Positions 16,682-25,457 of a stretch of 64,000 bases of DNA are shown here, piece by piece; position 1 is the stretch's first letter, and every line of letters starts with the position of its first letter. The stretch comes from Chitinophaga skermanii. Lineage in GTDB: Bacteria > Bacteroidota > Bacteroidia > Chitinophagales > Chitinophagaceae. The notes under the pieces were generated by a model. That model was not told where the DNA came from and did not search any database. It was given only the letters and a program-made list of their open reading frames with translations. The DNA lies in assembly GCF_003259335.1 (NCBI RefSeq), contig NZ_QLLL01000009.1, forward strand, positions 205,643 through 269,642, given 5' to 3'. The translations under genes were made by a program, and so were the position numbers.

Positions 16682-17245
16682 ATGCCGTTTACACAAACAG
16701 GAATACCCGACTTATTGATTTATGAACCGCGCGTGTTCCCCGATAGTCGTGGCTATTTCTTCGAAAGCTATAATTACAATACGTTCTTGGCAGAGGGCGT
16801 TGACATAAAATTTGTGCAAGACAACCAAGCACGCTCTACATTTGGCGTATTACGCGGCTTGCATTTCCAACAAGAACCCTATGCACAAACAAAATTGATC
16901 CGTGCATTGGAAGGGAAAATTTTAGATGTGGTGGTAGATATCCGCAAAGGTTCTCCTACTTACGGTAAGGTATTCTCGATCGAGTTATCAGCAGAAAATA
17001 AATTACAATTACTCGTACCGAAAGGTTTTGCCCATGGTTATTCCGTACTTAGTGAAACTGCCGAAGTAATGTATAAATGTGATAACTTTTATCACAAACC
17101 CAGCGAAGGCGGCATTATCTATAACGACCCAGCTTTGAACATTGATTGGGGATTCGATCTTTCGCTGGCACAAGTATCTGAAAAAGATGTTGTGTTACCT
17201 ACTTTAGAAAATTGTGTACATAATTTCGTTTACAACGCTCAATAA
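16682..17245 (+). CDS. rfbC: dTDP-4-dehydrorhamnose 3,5-epimerase
   Basis: A 187-residue cupin-fold epimerase. Family signatures are FFESYN near residue 26, FVQDNQARSTFGVLRGLHFQ (about 41-60) with the catalytic histidine, and VPKGFAHGYSVLSE near 117. It converts dTDP-4-keto-6-deoxyglucose to the L-lyxo form. It sits 24 bases after rfbB and 5 bases before rfbD, so it is almost certainly cotranscribed. Confidence 0.95.
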   Translation: MPFTQTGIPDLLIYEPRVFPDSRGYFFESYNYNTFLAEGVDIKFVQDNQARSTFGVLRGLHFQQEPYAQTKLIRALEGKILDVVVDIRKGSPTYGKVFSIELSAENKLQLLVPKGFAHGYSVLSETAEVMYKCDNFYHKPSEGGIIYNDPALNIDWGFDLSLAQVSEKDVVLPTLENCVHNFVYNAQ

Positions 17246-17250
17246 ATCTC

Positions 17251-18114
17251 ATGGAAAATATTCTCGTAACCGGCGGTTATGGCCAATTGGGCCAAACGTT
17301 CCAGGCATTAGCCGGCCGCTACCCGCAATACAATTTTACATTTACCGACGTTGAACAGCTTGATATTACCAATCAAGATGCTGTGAATGCTTTTTTGGCA
17401 GGTGGTCAATTTGCTTACTTGATCAATTGCGCGGCCTATACAGCTGTAGATAAAGCTGAAACTGAAGAAGAAATAGCGTTTAAACTAAACTTCGAAGCCA
17501 CCTTGTATTTAGCAGAAGCTTGTGCAGCTAATAACACGCAGCTTATCCACGTTTCTACCGATTACGTATTCGATGGTAAAGCCAACAAACCTTATAAAGA
17601 AACCGAAGAAGCCAGTCCTAATAGCGTATACGGTGCCTCTAAAGCCCGCGGCGAAGCCGTGGCATTAGGTAGCGACCCACGCTCTATTGTGCTGCGTACT
17701 TCTTGGCTTTATTCTAATTACGGTGTAAACTTCGCTAACAGAATGCAACAACTTATGGCTGAACGCAACGAGTTAAACATTGTATTCGACCAAGTAGGTA
17801 CACCTACTTATGCCGGCGATTTAGCCCAAGCGATTATGGCCATCATCGAAACCGTTAGTGTAAACCGCGATCACCAACTGGGTGGCGTGTACCATTTCAG
17901 CAATGAAGGAGTTGCCTCTTGGTTCGATTTCGCATATGCAATTAAGGAATTAACAGGTGCTGCCTGCGAAGTATTCCCTATTACATCGGAAGCATACCCT
18001 ACCCCGGCACAGCGCCCTACTTATAGTGTATTAAACAAAACAAAAATCAAGGAAACGTTCGGTATCAAAATTCCTTATTGGAAAGAGAGCTTAAGAACTT
18101 GCCTAGGTAAATAA
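17251..18114 (+). CDS. rfbD: dTDP-4-dehydrorhamnose reductase
   Basis: A 287-residue SDR reductase that finishes dTDP-L-rhamnose. It has GGYGQLGQTFQ at 8-18, VSTDYVFDGK near residue 102 and the catalytic YGASKARGE near 128. It is the last gene of the rhamnose set, with 18 bases between its stop and that of the convergent lolD-like gene. Confidence 0.94.
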   Translation: MENILVTGGYGQLGQTFQALAGRYPQYNFTFTDVEQLDITNQDAVNAFLAGGQFAYLINCAAYTAVDKAETEEEIAFKLNFEATLYLAEACAANNTQLIHVSTDYVFDGKANKPYKETEEASPNSVYGASKARGEAVALGSDPRSIVLRTSWLYSNYGVNFANRMQQLMAERNELNIVFDQVGTPTYAGDLAQAIMAIIETVSVNRDHQLGGVYHFSNEGVASWFDFAYAIKELTGAACEVFPITSEAYPTPAQRPTYSVLNKTKIKETFGIKIPYWKESLRTCLGK

Positions 18115-18132
18115 ATAATAGCCTTATTTCTT

Positions 18133-18816
18133 TTAGATCGATGGCGGGGTTGTAGGTGAAGATTCGCTTACAATTCTGCCATCTTTCATAATTAGCTGGC
18201 GGGTACTCATACGTGCTAAATCTTCATTGTGGGTAACAATAACGAAGGTTTGATCTAATTTTTGACTGAGGGAAATGAATAATTCGTGGAGTTCACGGGC
18301 ATTTTTCGAGTCGAGGTTGCCCGTTGGTTCATCGGCGAGAACGATTTTTGGGTTATTTATAAGGGCTCTTGCCACGGCTACGCGTTGTGCTTCGCCACCG
18401 GATAATTGGGAAGGCCTGTGGTCCATCCTATCCTTTAATCCCAAAATTTCGAGCAAATACATAGCCCTTTCTTTCACTTCTTCTTTCTTGGAACCTTTGA
18501 TATACCCCGGGATACAAACATTCTCTAAGGCCGAGAATTCGGGTAATAAATGGTGGAACTGGAAAATAAATCCCATGTTCCGGTTCCTAAAATCGGCTAA
18601 CTTATTGCCTTTCAGGGCTGTAATATTGACATCCCCCAACCATACTTCGCCGCCTGTGGGTCTGTCTAAGGTCCCTAAAATATGCAGTAATGTACTCTTG
18701 CCTGCACCCGACGAGCCCACGATGGTCACTATTTCACCTTTACTGACAATAATGTCAACTCCCTTTAAAACGGGCAGATTGGAATAATTTTTGGTGAGAC
18801 CGTGTGCAGTAAGCAT
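18133..18816 (-). CDS. lolD: ABC transporter ATP-binding protein, LolD-like
   Basis: A 227-residue ATPase of the LolD/MacB class. It shows Walker A GSSGAGKSTLL (33-43), signature LSGGEAQRVAVARAL near residue 138, Walker B IVLADEPTGNLD near 157-168 and the switch histidine in VTHNEDLA. LolD powers release of outer-membrane lipoproteins with LolC/E permeases, but no permease gene is adjacent, so assignment to Lol rather than another MacB-type exporter rests on similarity alone. Confidence 0.82.
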   Translation of the reverse strand: MLTAHGLTKNYSNLPVLKGVDIIVSKGEIVTIVGSSGAGKSTLLHILGTLDRPTGGEVWLGDVNITALKGNKLADFRNRNMGFIFQFHHLLPEFSALENVCIPGYIKGSKKEEVKERAMYLLEILGLKDRMDHRPSQLSGGEAQRVAVARALINNPKIVLADEPTGNLDSKNARELHELFISLSQKLDQTFVIVTHNEDLARMSTRQLIMKDGRIVSESSPTTPPSI

Positions 18817-18853
18817 AAGTATTTAATGTAATTAACCGTTAAAATAGTAAACG

Positions 18854-18883
18854 TTGTTTATTTCAAATTAAATAATACTTTTG
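18854..18883 (+). promoter_or_regulatory. Bacteroidota-type promoter for the DUF2795 gene
   Basis: TTG at 18854 and TACTTTTG at 18876-18883, 19 bases apart, match the -33/-7 pattern. The ATG lies 33 bases downstream. Confidence 0.65.
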
Positions 18884-18915
18884 CGAAAAATTAGAAAAGT
18901 AAAACTTTTAATACG

Positions 18916-19137
18916 ATGTACTGGACTTTAGAATTAGCTTCTTACTTGGAGGATGCTCCATGGCCGGCTACCAAAGACGAACTCATTGACTACGCCATCC
19001 GTTCCGGTGCACCTATCGAAGTGATCGAAAACTTGCAGGAACTGGAAGACGAGGGAGAAATTTATGAAGGTATTGAAGACATTTGGTCTGATTATCCTTC
19101 ACAAGACGATTTCTTCTTTAACGAAGATGAATATTAA
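18916..19137 (+). CDS. DUF2795-domain small acidic protein
   Basis: A 73-residue acidic protein (MYWTLELASYLEDAPWPATK) with the DUF2795 pattern of an N-terminal A.YLED..WPATK.EL..YA.R.G turn, then an E/D-rich tail. DUF2795 proteins are of unknown function. It has its own promoter and a strong terminator, which marks a monocistronic gene. Close homologues are common next to fabI or lolD-like genes only by chance as far as I know, so context gives no clue. Confidence 0.8.
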   Translation: MYWTLELASYLEDAPWPATKDELIDYAIRSGAPIEVIENLQELEDEGEIYEGIEDIWSDYPSQDDFFFNEDEY

Positions 19138-19141
19138 TATT

Positions 19142-19164
19142 CGTCTTTAGTCTTTGGAAAGACG
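19142..19164 (+). terminator. Weak hairpin after the DUF2795 gene
   Basis: CGTCTTT pairs with AAAGACG around a nine-base loop. The stronger hairpin 36 bases further on is the likely terminator. Confidence 0.35.
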
Positions 19165-19199
19165 CCCCAGCATAGTTCCTTATGCTCTAAAAAAATTTA

Positions 19200-19222
19200 C
19201 CGTCTCTACAATGTAGAGACGG
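19200..19222. terminator. Terminator between the DUF2795 gene and fabI
   Basis: CCGTCTCTAC pairs perfectly with GTAGAGACGG around a three-base loop and is followed by T7, with an A6 run ahead of it, so it can act in both directions. Confidence 0.85.
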
Positions 19223-19256
19223 CTTTTTTATTTGTACACGTTTTCGTGTGAAAGTA

Positions 19257-20072
19257 TTATTCAGACGCCATTTTCTCAGCAACCGGTAAAGAAATACCCA
19301 TTGAAGAGAAACCACCGTCGTGGTAAAGGTTCTGCATCGTTACCATGCGCGTTAAGTCGGAGAATAAAGTCACCGTGTAATCAGCACATTGGTCAGCAGA
19401 AGCATTGCCTAATGGGCTCATTTGGTCTGCGTAGTTCACGAAGCCATCGAAACCTTTAACGCCGCTACCTGCAGTTGTTCTAACTGGAGATTGAGAGATG
19501 GTATTGATTCTCACTTTGTTTTTAACACCATAGTGGTAACCGAAGCTACGTGCGATTGATTCCAACATAGCTTTAGCATCTGCCATTTCGCTATAATCAG
19601 GGAATACACGTTGTGCCGCGATGTAAGTAAGTGCTACTACTGAACCGTATTCAGAGATCGCATCCAATTTATAAGCAGTTTGTAATACACGGTGTAATGA
19701 CAAAGCTGAAATATCCATTGTTTTTTGCGTGAAGTCGTAGTTCAAATCCGTGTAAGGATTGCCTTTACGCATATTGATACTCATACCAACAGAGTGTAAA
19801 ACGAAGTCAACTTGACCACCGAAATGCTCCATAGATTTCGTGAACAAATTGTTCAAATCGTCCATATTGGTAACATCGGCAGGGATAACCGGCGCGTTAC
19901 ATTCTTCTGCTAGCTTCTTAATTTCGCCCATGCGCAATGCAATTGGAGCGTTGGTAAGTACGATCTGTGCACCTTGTTCCACACAACGCTTAGCTGTTTT
20001 CCAGGCAATGGATTTTTCATCCAATGCACCAAAGATGATGCCTTTCTTACCTTGTAATAAGTTTTGAGCCAT
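19257..20072 (-). CDS. fabI: Enoyl-ACP reductase (FabI)
   Basis: A 271-residue NAD(P)H-dependent SDR enzyme for the last reduction in fatty acid elongation. The start is taken at the ATG of MAQNLLQGKKGIIFGA (20072); the frame opens six codons earlier only at a TTG. The FabI hallmarks are a displaced nucleotide loop (FGALDEKSIAW), LTYIAAQRVFPDYSEMADAK with the Y-x6-K catalytic spacing near residues 155-162, and the substrate-loop region SPVRTTAGSGVKGF. A promoter-like TATTTTTG element lies just upstream. Confidence 0.93.
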   Translation of the reverse strand: MAQNLLQGKKGIIFGALDEKSIAWKTAKRCVEQGAQIVLTNAPIALRMGEIKKLAEECNAPVIPADVTNMDDLNNLFTKSMEHFGGQVDFVLHSVGMSINMRKGNPYTDLNYDFTQKTMDISALSLHRVLQTAYKLDAISEYGSVVALTYIAAQRVFPDYSEMADAKAMLESIARSFGYHYGVKNKVRINTISQSPVRTTAGSGVKGFDGFVNYADQMSPLGNASADQCADYTVTLFSDLTRMVTMQNLYHDGGFSSMGISLPVAEKMASE

Positions 20073-20087
20073 TGATCTAAATTTTGG

Positions 20088-20118
20088 CAAAAATAGTTGT
20101 TAAAGTCGAATTTCTAAA
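20088..20118 (-). promoter_or_regulatory. Candidate promoter for fabI
   Basis: Read on the minus strand, TTTAG and TATTTTTG are 18 bases apart, close to the Bacteroidota -33/-7 pattern. The -7 element ends 15 bases before the chosen ATG. Confidence 0.55.
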
Positions 20119-20172
20119 GTTGAAAAATCCTTATATGTTTTATAGTCAAGTTTTTGACTACGTTACATGGGC

Positions 20173-21828
20173 TTAATTCATCACCATCTCCCTTGCATTT
20201 TCCAATGCTGCTGCCGTTGGTTTTTCACCTCCTAGCATCTGGGCAATGGCTTGAATGCGTTCTTCGCGGCTTAGTACCCTAATGTGCGAAGTCACCTTCT
20301 GGTTCTCGGTTTTCTTATACACGAAATAATGTGCATCTGCTTTACCTGCAATTTGCGGCTGGTGCGTAATACAAATTACTTGGTGCGCCTTGGCCAGTTC
20401 TTTCATGATAATACCTACCTGTTTGGCAGCTTCCCCGGAAATACCGGTATCAATCTCATCAAAGATTAAGGTTGGTAACGCTTCTTTGCTCGCTACAAGC
20501 GATTTTATACACAACATCAACCTGCTTAGCTCACCCCCACTCGCTACCTTCCTAATAGGCGCAAAATGGTTGCTTTTGTTCGCATCGAAGAGGAACACGA
20601 TCTCGTCTTGCCCGAAAGGACCTAAAGCGGTGGTGTTCATACTTACTTTGATACGGGCATTTGGCATACCTACTTGCACCAGCAGTTCGTTTACTTTTTG
20701 CTCGAACGGCGTAACTTGGGCTGCACGGCGCTTAGTGATGGCATCGGCTTGTTGCTGTAATTTGCTTTGTTGTTGGGCCAATTCTTTTTCCAATTGGCTG
20801 ATCTTATCGTCGAGGTTCAGCACATTATCCAAACCTTCTTGGAGGTGCTGTTGGATGGCTAATAGCTCGTTCGTAGTTTGTACACCGTGCTTTTTGAACA
20901 GTTTATAACCCAAAGCCAGCCGATCACTCAACTGTTCCATTTTAGCCCCGTCGAAATTCACTTGGTCGTTTAAACGCTCAATCTCTTGGGTAATGTCTTG
21001 TAACTCAACGTAAGAGGATTGCATCCTGCCAGCGAGGCTAGGGATGTCTTTATGGAAATTGGCGAGGGATTGTAAACTCGACTGCAACTGTTTAAGTGTT
21101 TGCAGAATGGGTTGTTCATCTTCTTCCAATTGATAATAAATCCTATTCAGCGTGTTCTTAATCTCTTCGCTATGACTTAATACTTTCAAATCGGCATCGG
21201 CCTGCTCAATTTCGTTTTCACTGAAATTGGCTTCTACTAACTCGTCTAATAAGAACTTATTGTAATCGGTGGTTTTATTGGAGTCGTCGCGTAATTGGAT
21301 AGCATTTGCCAGCGATTGCTGGGTGCTGAGGTATTTAGCATACCCAATGCTGTAAGTATGCAAAACCTCTGCGTTCAACGACAAAGTATCAATAACCTCA
21401 CGTTGAAACTCCGATAAGCCTAAATCCAGGGTATCAAATTGCTGGTGTAAATCCACGAAGAAACTCGTGAGATCGGATAATTGGGATAGGTTCACCGGCG
21501 TATCGTTGATAAACGCCCGTGATTTACCCGCCGAACTAATTTCACGACGAATAATCACCTGCTCGCCTTCAATGTCGAGCTCATGTTCCTCGAAAAATGG
21601 CTGTATTTGCTGTTTACGTACGGTAAAAATGCCCTCGATTACACACTTGCGGTCTTTATCGAAAAGCACCCCGGGATCGGCACGATCGCCTAAAATAAGC
21701 GATAATGCACCCAATAGGATAGATTTACCGGCGCCCGTTTCCCCGGTAATCACATTTAAGTTGCCCGAAAAGTCAACTTCAAGGTGCTCAATAATGGCGT
21801 AGTTCTGAATAATTAAACGTTGCAACAT
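20173..21828 (-). CDS. recN: DNA repair protein RecN
   Basis: A 551-residue SMC-like ATPase used in double-strand break repair. It shows an N-terminal Walker A (TGETGAGKSILLGAL, about 29-43), a central coiled coil (about 155-365, with QQLQSSL and LEKELAQQQSKLQQQ runs), the ABC signature LASGGELSRLMLC near 430 and Walker B TLIFDEIDTGISG near 458. Full length. It starts with ATG at MLQRLIIQNYAIIEHLEV, the canonical opening. Confidence 0.94.
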   Translation of the reverse strand: MLQRLIIQNYAIIEHLEVDFSGNLNVITGETGAGKSILLGALSLILGDRADPGVLFDKDRKCVIEGIFTVRKQQIQPFFEEHELDIEGEQVIIRREISSAGKSRAFINDTPVNLSQLSDLTSFFVDLHQQFDTLDLGLSEFQREVIDTLSLNAEVLHTYSIGYAKYLSTQQSLANAIQLRDDSNKTTDYNKFLLDELVEANFSENEIEQADADLKVLSHSEEIKNTLNRIYYQLEEDEQPILQTLKQLQSSLQSLANFHKDIPSLAGRMQSSYVELQDITQEIERLNDQVNFDGAKMEQLSDRLALGYKLFKKHGVQTTNELLAIQQHLQEGLDNVLNLDDKISQLEKELAQQQSKLQQQADAITKRRAAQVTPFEQKVNELLVQVGMPNARIKVSMNTTALGPFGQDEIVFLFDANKSNHFAPIRKVASGGELSRLMLCIKSLVASKEALPTLIFDEIDTGISGEAAKQVGIIMKELAKAHQVICITHQPQIAGKADAHYFVYKKTENQKVTSHIRVLSREERIQAIAQMLGGEKPTAAALENAREMVMN

Positions 21829-21921
21829 ATCACAGGTAGTTCCTATTTGCGACCACCAAATTCCAAATAAAAATCAACAAAGAAAATTACATTTACCCAC
21901 ATTTATTGCAGGTTTGCATGC

Positions 21922-23412
21922 TCAACCGCCGTTAACCCTTAATAGGCCTGCTTTTGCGCGTTGATCCAAGGAATTTTTATAGTCGTGGCCTTCCATATCT
22001 AAACATGCGTTAAAACACTCGATGGCCTTGTCTTTATCTTTTCTTTTTTCATAAATATAACCCATTTGTAATGCCGACCGGGCCGCAAAATATTCCGGCC
22101 TGTTAGCGCCCAAACGCATGGTTACCTGGTACATCCTAATTGCTTGATCATCATTACCTATATCGTCGTAAATACGACCTAAACGGTAGGCATACTCCAA
22201 TTGCTCGCTGATGGTACTAAAATCGGCCGCCTTCTTAGTTTGCAGTAATTGCAAGGCTTCATTGAAATAACCGCCATCGCTCAACAAGCGGGCTTTCAGC
22301 AAAGTTACATTTGGCCATTTGCCGCTTTTCGCATCCTTGAGGGCTTGTTTGTCGGCATCCGTTTCCGTGTTGCCACGGTTCAGGATCATTTGGCGGTATT
22401 TATTTGCCATATCCTGGTTGCCTTTAATATAATAGGCCCAACTCATCCGCTGTAAGGCTTCCTTCACATAGAACTTGCCTTTGAAATTACGTAAGAACTT
22501 ATCGAAATACACCACGGCACTATCGTCGAGATGGTCGAGACGCATTACGCCGGCGAGGTAATATTGGTAATATAAATCGGTATACTCGTTGCTCGGCACC
22601 CGGTTAGCGAGTACTTCTAAGCCTTGGGCAGCCTTTTGGTTATTCATCGACAAATTAGCCACCATTAAGGCAAAGAGGTAATTGTGCTTGGTATCGAGCT
22701 GGCGTTGTTGAATGAATTGCCAGAGTTCTTCGGGTTTATTTTCTATAAATAGTTTTAAGTAGCAGTAATAGTAATACGACTCTTCTTTGAATATAACGGC
22801 AGTGGGGGCTTGGCTATTCACGAAATTATTCATGTTTTGCATGCCGGTTTTAATGCTGCCTTTGAGTCCAAGGATATTGGTAATCCATTTATACCCTTCG
22901 GGAATGGTACCGAACACGGTTTGCATCGTGCCAATCATCATCGTGTTGGGTAGAAAGGAGGGAAATTTGCGGTTATTATCTTTGAATTGTTGGTATGCGC
23001 GGCGGATTTCCCAAGTGGCATCCCATTTCTCCCCGAATTTAACCCTTACCAGCGCCCATTGGAACTTGATGGCGGCTTGGGTATAGAGGTAATAAGGCGA
23101 TTCGGAGGGGCCTTCCTGCATTTTGGAGATCCTTTCGGCGCGTAACTGCTTCTTACTATTATATTCAGCGGGATCTTCATTAAAGAAAAGGGGGAAGAAA
23201 TCGCAATAATTATCTAAAAAATACGGTATGAGGTTATTCGGGTTCTCTCTTTTCTCCGCTTCTAACAAAGCTTTACCGGTACCAAGGCGGAGTTGCATAA
23301 TAGCATCGTAGGCCTCTTGGCAGCGTGGGTTGAAATCGTAAGTTTTCTGCTGGGCGAATAGTGCTGAAGCAGGGAATACACATACGAGTAATAGGAACAG
23401 TACGAAACGCAT
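21922..23412 (-). CDS. Secreted TPR-repeat protein
   Basis: A 496-residue protein with an N-terminal signal peptide (MRFVLFLLLVCVFPASALFAQQ); the ATG at 23412 is chosen because the 19 upstream in-frame codons precede the signal peptide. Residues 240-490 are helical repeats of the tetratricopeptide type (A.Y.LGRIYDDIGNDDQAIRMYQ, then A.QMGYIYEKRKDKDKAIECFN). It likely acts as a periplasmic or outer-membrane-associated scaffold. Chitinophaga-type genomes carry similar proteins of unknown role. It sits just upstream of recN on the same strand with a 93-base gap. Confidence 0.8.
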   Translation of the reverse strand: MRFVLFLLLVCVFPASALFAQQKTYDFNPRCQEAYDAIMQLRLGTGKALLEAEKRENPNNLIPYFLDNYCDFFPLFFNEDPAEYNSKKQLRAERISKMQEGPSESPYYLYTQAAIKFQWALVRVKFGEKWDATWEIRRAYQQFKDNNRKFPSFLPNTMMIGTMQTVFGTIPEGYKWITNILGLKGSIKTGMQNMNNFVNSQAPTAVIFKEESYYYYCYLKLFIENKPEELWQFIQQRQLDTKHNYLFALMVANLSMNNQKAAQGLEVLANRVPSNEYTDLYYQYYLAGVMRLDHLDDSAVVYFDKFLRNFKGKFYVKEALQRMSWAYYIKGNQDMANKYRQMILNRGNTETDADKQALKDAKSGKWPNVTLLKARLLSDGGYFNEALQLLQTKKAADFSTISEQLEYAYRLGRIYDDIGNDDQAIRMYQVTMRLGANRPEYFAARSALQMGYIYEKRKDKDKAIECFNACLDMEGHDYKNSLDQRAKAGLLRVNGG

Positions 23413-23488
23413 AATCGAAATTCTAATAATAATGGGCAGATATGATTTGTTTTTGCCTAGGACTAGCAAAAATCGGGCAATAAAAAAA

Positions 23489-23520
23489 AGAGCATCCTAA
23501 GATGCCCTCTTTTTTCTTGT
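23489..23520 (-). terminator. Terminator after the Zn-ribbon gene
   Basis: On the minus strand GAGGGCATC TTAG GATGCTC forms a stem-loop between an A-run and a T-run. Confidence 0.7.
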
Positions 23521-23543
23521 ATTTTTATAAACCCTTATTTCAA

Positions 23544-24296
23544 TTAAATCTCGGTGGATGCATCGAGATCATTATCTACCAAGATACGACCACAGTGTTC
23601 GCAAACGATGATTTTCTTACGTTGACGAATTTCTGCTTGGCGTTGTGGCGGGATAGCGTTGAAGCAACCACCGCAAGAATCTCTTACGATTGTTACCACG
23701 GCTAAACCGTTACGGTAGTTTTTACGGATTTTTTCGTAAGCCGACAATAAACGAGCATCTACTTTCTCACGAGCTTCGTCACTTTGTTTACGGTATGCTT
23801 TTTCTTCTTTCTCAGTTTCGCCGATGATTTTTTCGAGTTCACCTTTCTTGTGTTTCAGGTTACTTTCTTTATCACTAATGCTTCTTTTTGCTGATTCAAG
23901 AACACGAGATTTATCTTTAATTTCTTCGTTAGCGTCTTTGATATGCTTTTCAGCTAGTTTAATTTCAAGCGTTTGCATTTCAATTTCCTTGCTAATCGCT
24001 TCAAACTCACGGCTGTTTTTAACGTTGTTCTGTTGTTTCTCGTACTTTTTGATCAAAGCGTCCGCATCTTTCATCAAGTTCTTTTTAGAACTAATGAAGT
24101 CTTGGATGCCTTTCACTTCCTCTTCGATATGAGATTGGCGGTGGTTAAGGCCCTCGATCTCATCTTCCAAGTCTTTAACTTCGATCGGCAACTCCCCTTT
24201 AAGGATTTGGATCTCGTCCAACTTAGAGTCAATCTTCTGTAACTTCAGTACAGACACTAATTTTTCCTCTACAGAGTATTCTTTAACAGTAGCCAT
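23544..24296 (-). CDS. C4-type zinc-ribbon coiled-coil protein (COG1579 type)
   Basis: A 250-residue protein made of a long coiled coil (about 15-185, rich in E, K and L heptads) and a C-terminal zinc ribbon with CGGC near residue 208 and CEHC near 233. This architecture matches the family annotated as possible nucleic-acid binding, with no firm function. It follows the Nif3-like gene by 3 bases, a very common pairing in bacteria, and both are probably translated from one message. Confidence 0.9.
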   Translation of the reverse strand: MATVKEYSVEEKLVSVLKLQKIDSKLDEIQILKGELPIEVKDLEDEIEGLNHRQSHIEEEVKGIQDFISSKKNLMKDADALIKKYEKQQNNVKNSREFEAISKEIEMQTLEIKLAEKHIKDANEEIKDKSRVLESAKRSISDKESNLKHKKGELEKIIGETEKEEKAYRKQSDEAREKVDARLLSAYEKIRKNYRNGLAVVTIVRDSCGGCFNAIPPQRQAEIRQRKKIIVCEHCGRILVDNDLDASTEI

Positions 24297-24299
24297 GTA

Positions 24300-25400
24300 T
24301 TATAAATAATTTACCGGGTTTGTGCAAATGGTAGATTTAAGAGGCGCAAAATTAAGGAATTTTTCAGTCAATATATGATAAAATAATTCCACTACGAACT
24401 GCTCACTCTCAAAATGCCCTACATCTGCTATAATCAATTGATTTTCAGCATCAAAAAACTCATGGTATTTAAAATCTGCTGTCACGAATGCATCTGCCCC
24501 GGCGGCCCTGGCTGATTTTAAGAGGAAGCTACCTGCGCCACCACATACGGCTACTTTTTTCACGGGCTTACCGCGTAACGGGGTGTAACGTACGCAACCG
24601 GTGTGCATTTGCTCCTTCACCATCTTCAAAAACGCCATCTCGTCCAACGGCTCTCTCAGCTCGCCTATCAATCCTGCGCCCACTTGTTGGTACTCATTAT
24701 CCAAACTTATTATATCATACGCCACCTCTTCATAAGGATGCGCCGATAACAATGCACTTATTATGTTTCGCTGTAATGGAAGGGGGAAAATAACTTCAAG
24801 CTTCATTTCCGGCTCGGTATGGCGACTGCCTACCTCGCCAACATATGGATTTGCACTCCCGCCGGCTTTAAAGGTTCCTTGCCCTTCATTACTAAAGCTA
24901 CATTCACTATACTGCCCAATGTCGCCCGCACCTGCATTAAATAATGCTTGCTTTACTTGTTCTACCTGGGCAAGTGGTACGAATGTATATAACTTTTTTA
25001 ACAAATCACGTTTTGGCGACAGAATCACGTTATTTTCCAATCCCAACTGCTTAGCCATCATAGCACACACCCCGTTACGCACATTATCCAAGTTCGTATG
25101 AGCCGCGTACACAGCAATATCATGCTTAATGGCCTTAATGGCCACGCGCTCCACGTAGTTCTTGCCATTAATCTTCTTCAACCCACCAAATACGATCGGG
25201 TGATGCGCCACCACCAAGTTACACCCCTTCTCTATCGCTTCATCGATCACGGCCTCCGTAGCATCCAAGGTTAATAACGCATTCGTTAACTCCCAGTTCG
25301 GATCACCGAAAATTAATCCCGCATTATCATAACTTTCTTGGTATTGTAACGGCGCATACGCCTCAATGGCCTGCACCACATCTTTTATACGTAACTTCAT
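24300..25400 (-). CDS. Nif3-like dinuclear metal-centre protein
   Basis: A 366-residue protein of the NIF3/DUF34 family. It shows the metal ligands of VAHHPIVFGGLK near residue 64 and the C-terminal DVGHFESEQFVVE near 333, and has the extra central domain (about 125-240) of the longer bacterial form. Family members may act as GTP cyclohydrolase-like or other hydrolases, but the reaction is not settled. It is the first gene of a two-gene operon with the zinc-ribbon gene. Confidence 0.9.
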   Translation of the reverse strand: MKLRIKDVVQAIEAYAPLQYQESYDNAGLIFGDPNWELTNALLTLDATEAVIDEAIEKGCNLVVAHHPIVFGGLKKINGKNYVERVAIKAIKHDIAVYAAHTNLDNVRNGVCAMMAKQLGLENNVILSPKRDLLKKLYTFVPLAQVEQVKQALFNAGAGDIGQYSECSFSNEGQGTFKAGGSANPYVGEVGSRHTEPEMKLEVIFPLPLQRNIISALLSAHPYEEVAYDIISLDNEYQQVGAGLIGELREPLDEMAFLKMVKEQMHTGCVRYTPLRGKPVKKVAVCGGAGSFLLKSARAAGADAFVTADFKYHEFFDAENQLIIADVGHFESEQFVVELFYHILTEKFLNFAPLKSTICTNPVNYL

Positions 25401-25457
25401 GCTGCTTTTTTAATTTGTAATCGACAGCCACAAAAATATTGCTTAATTGGATTTGTT

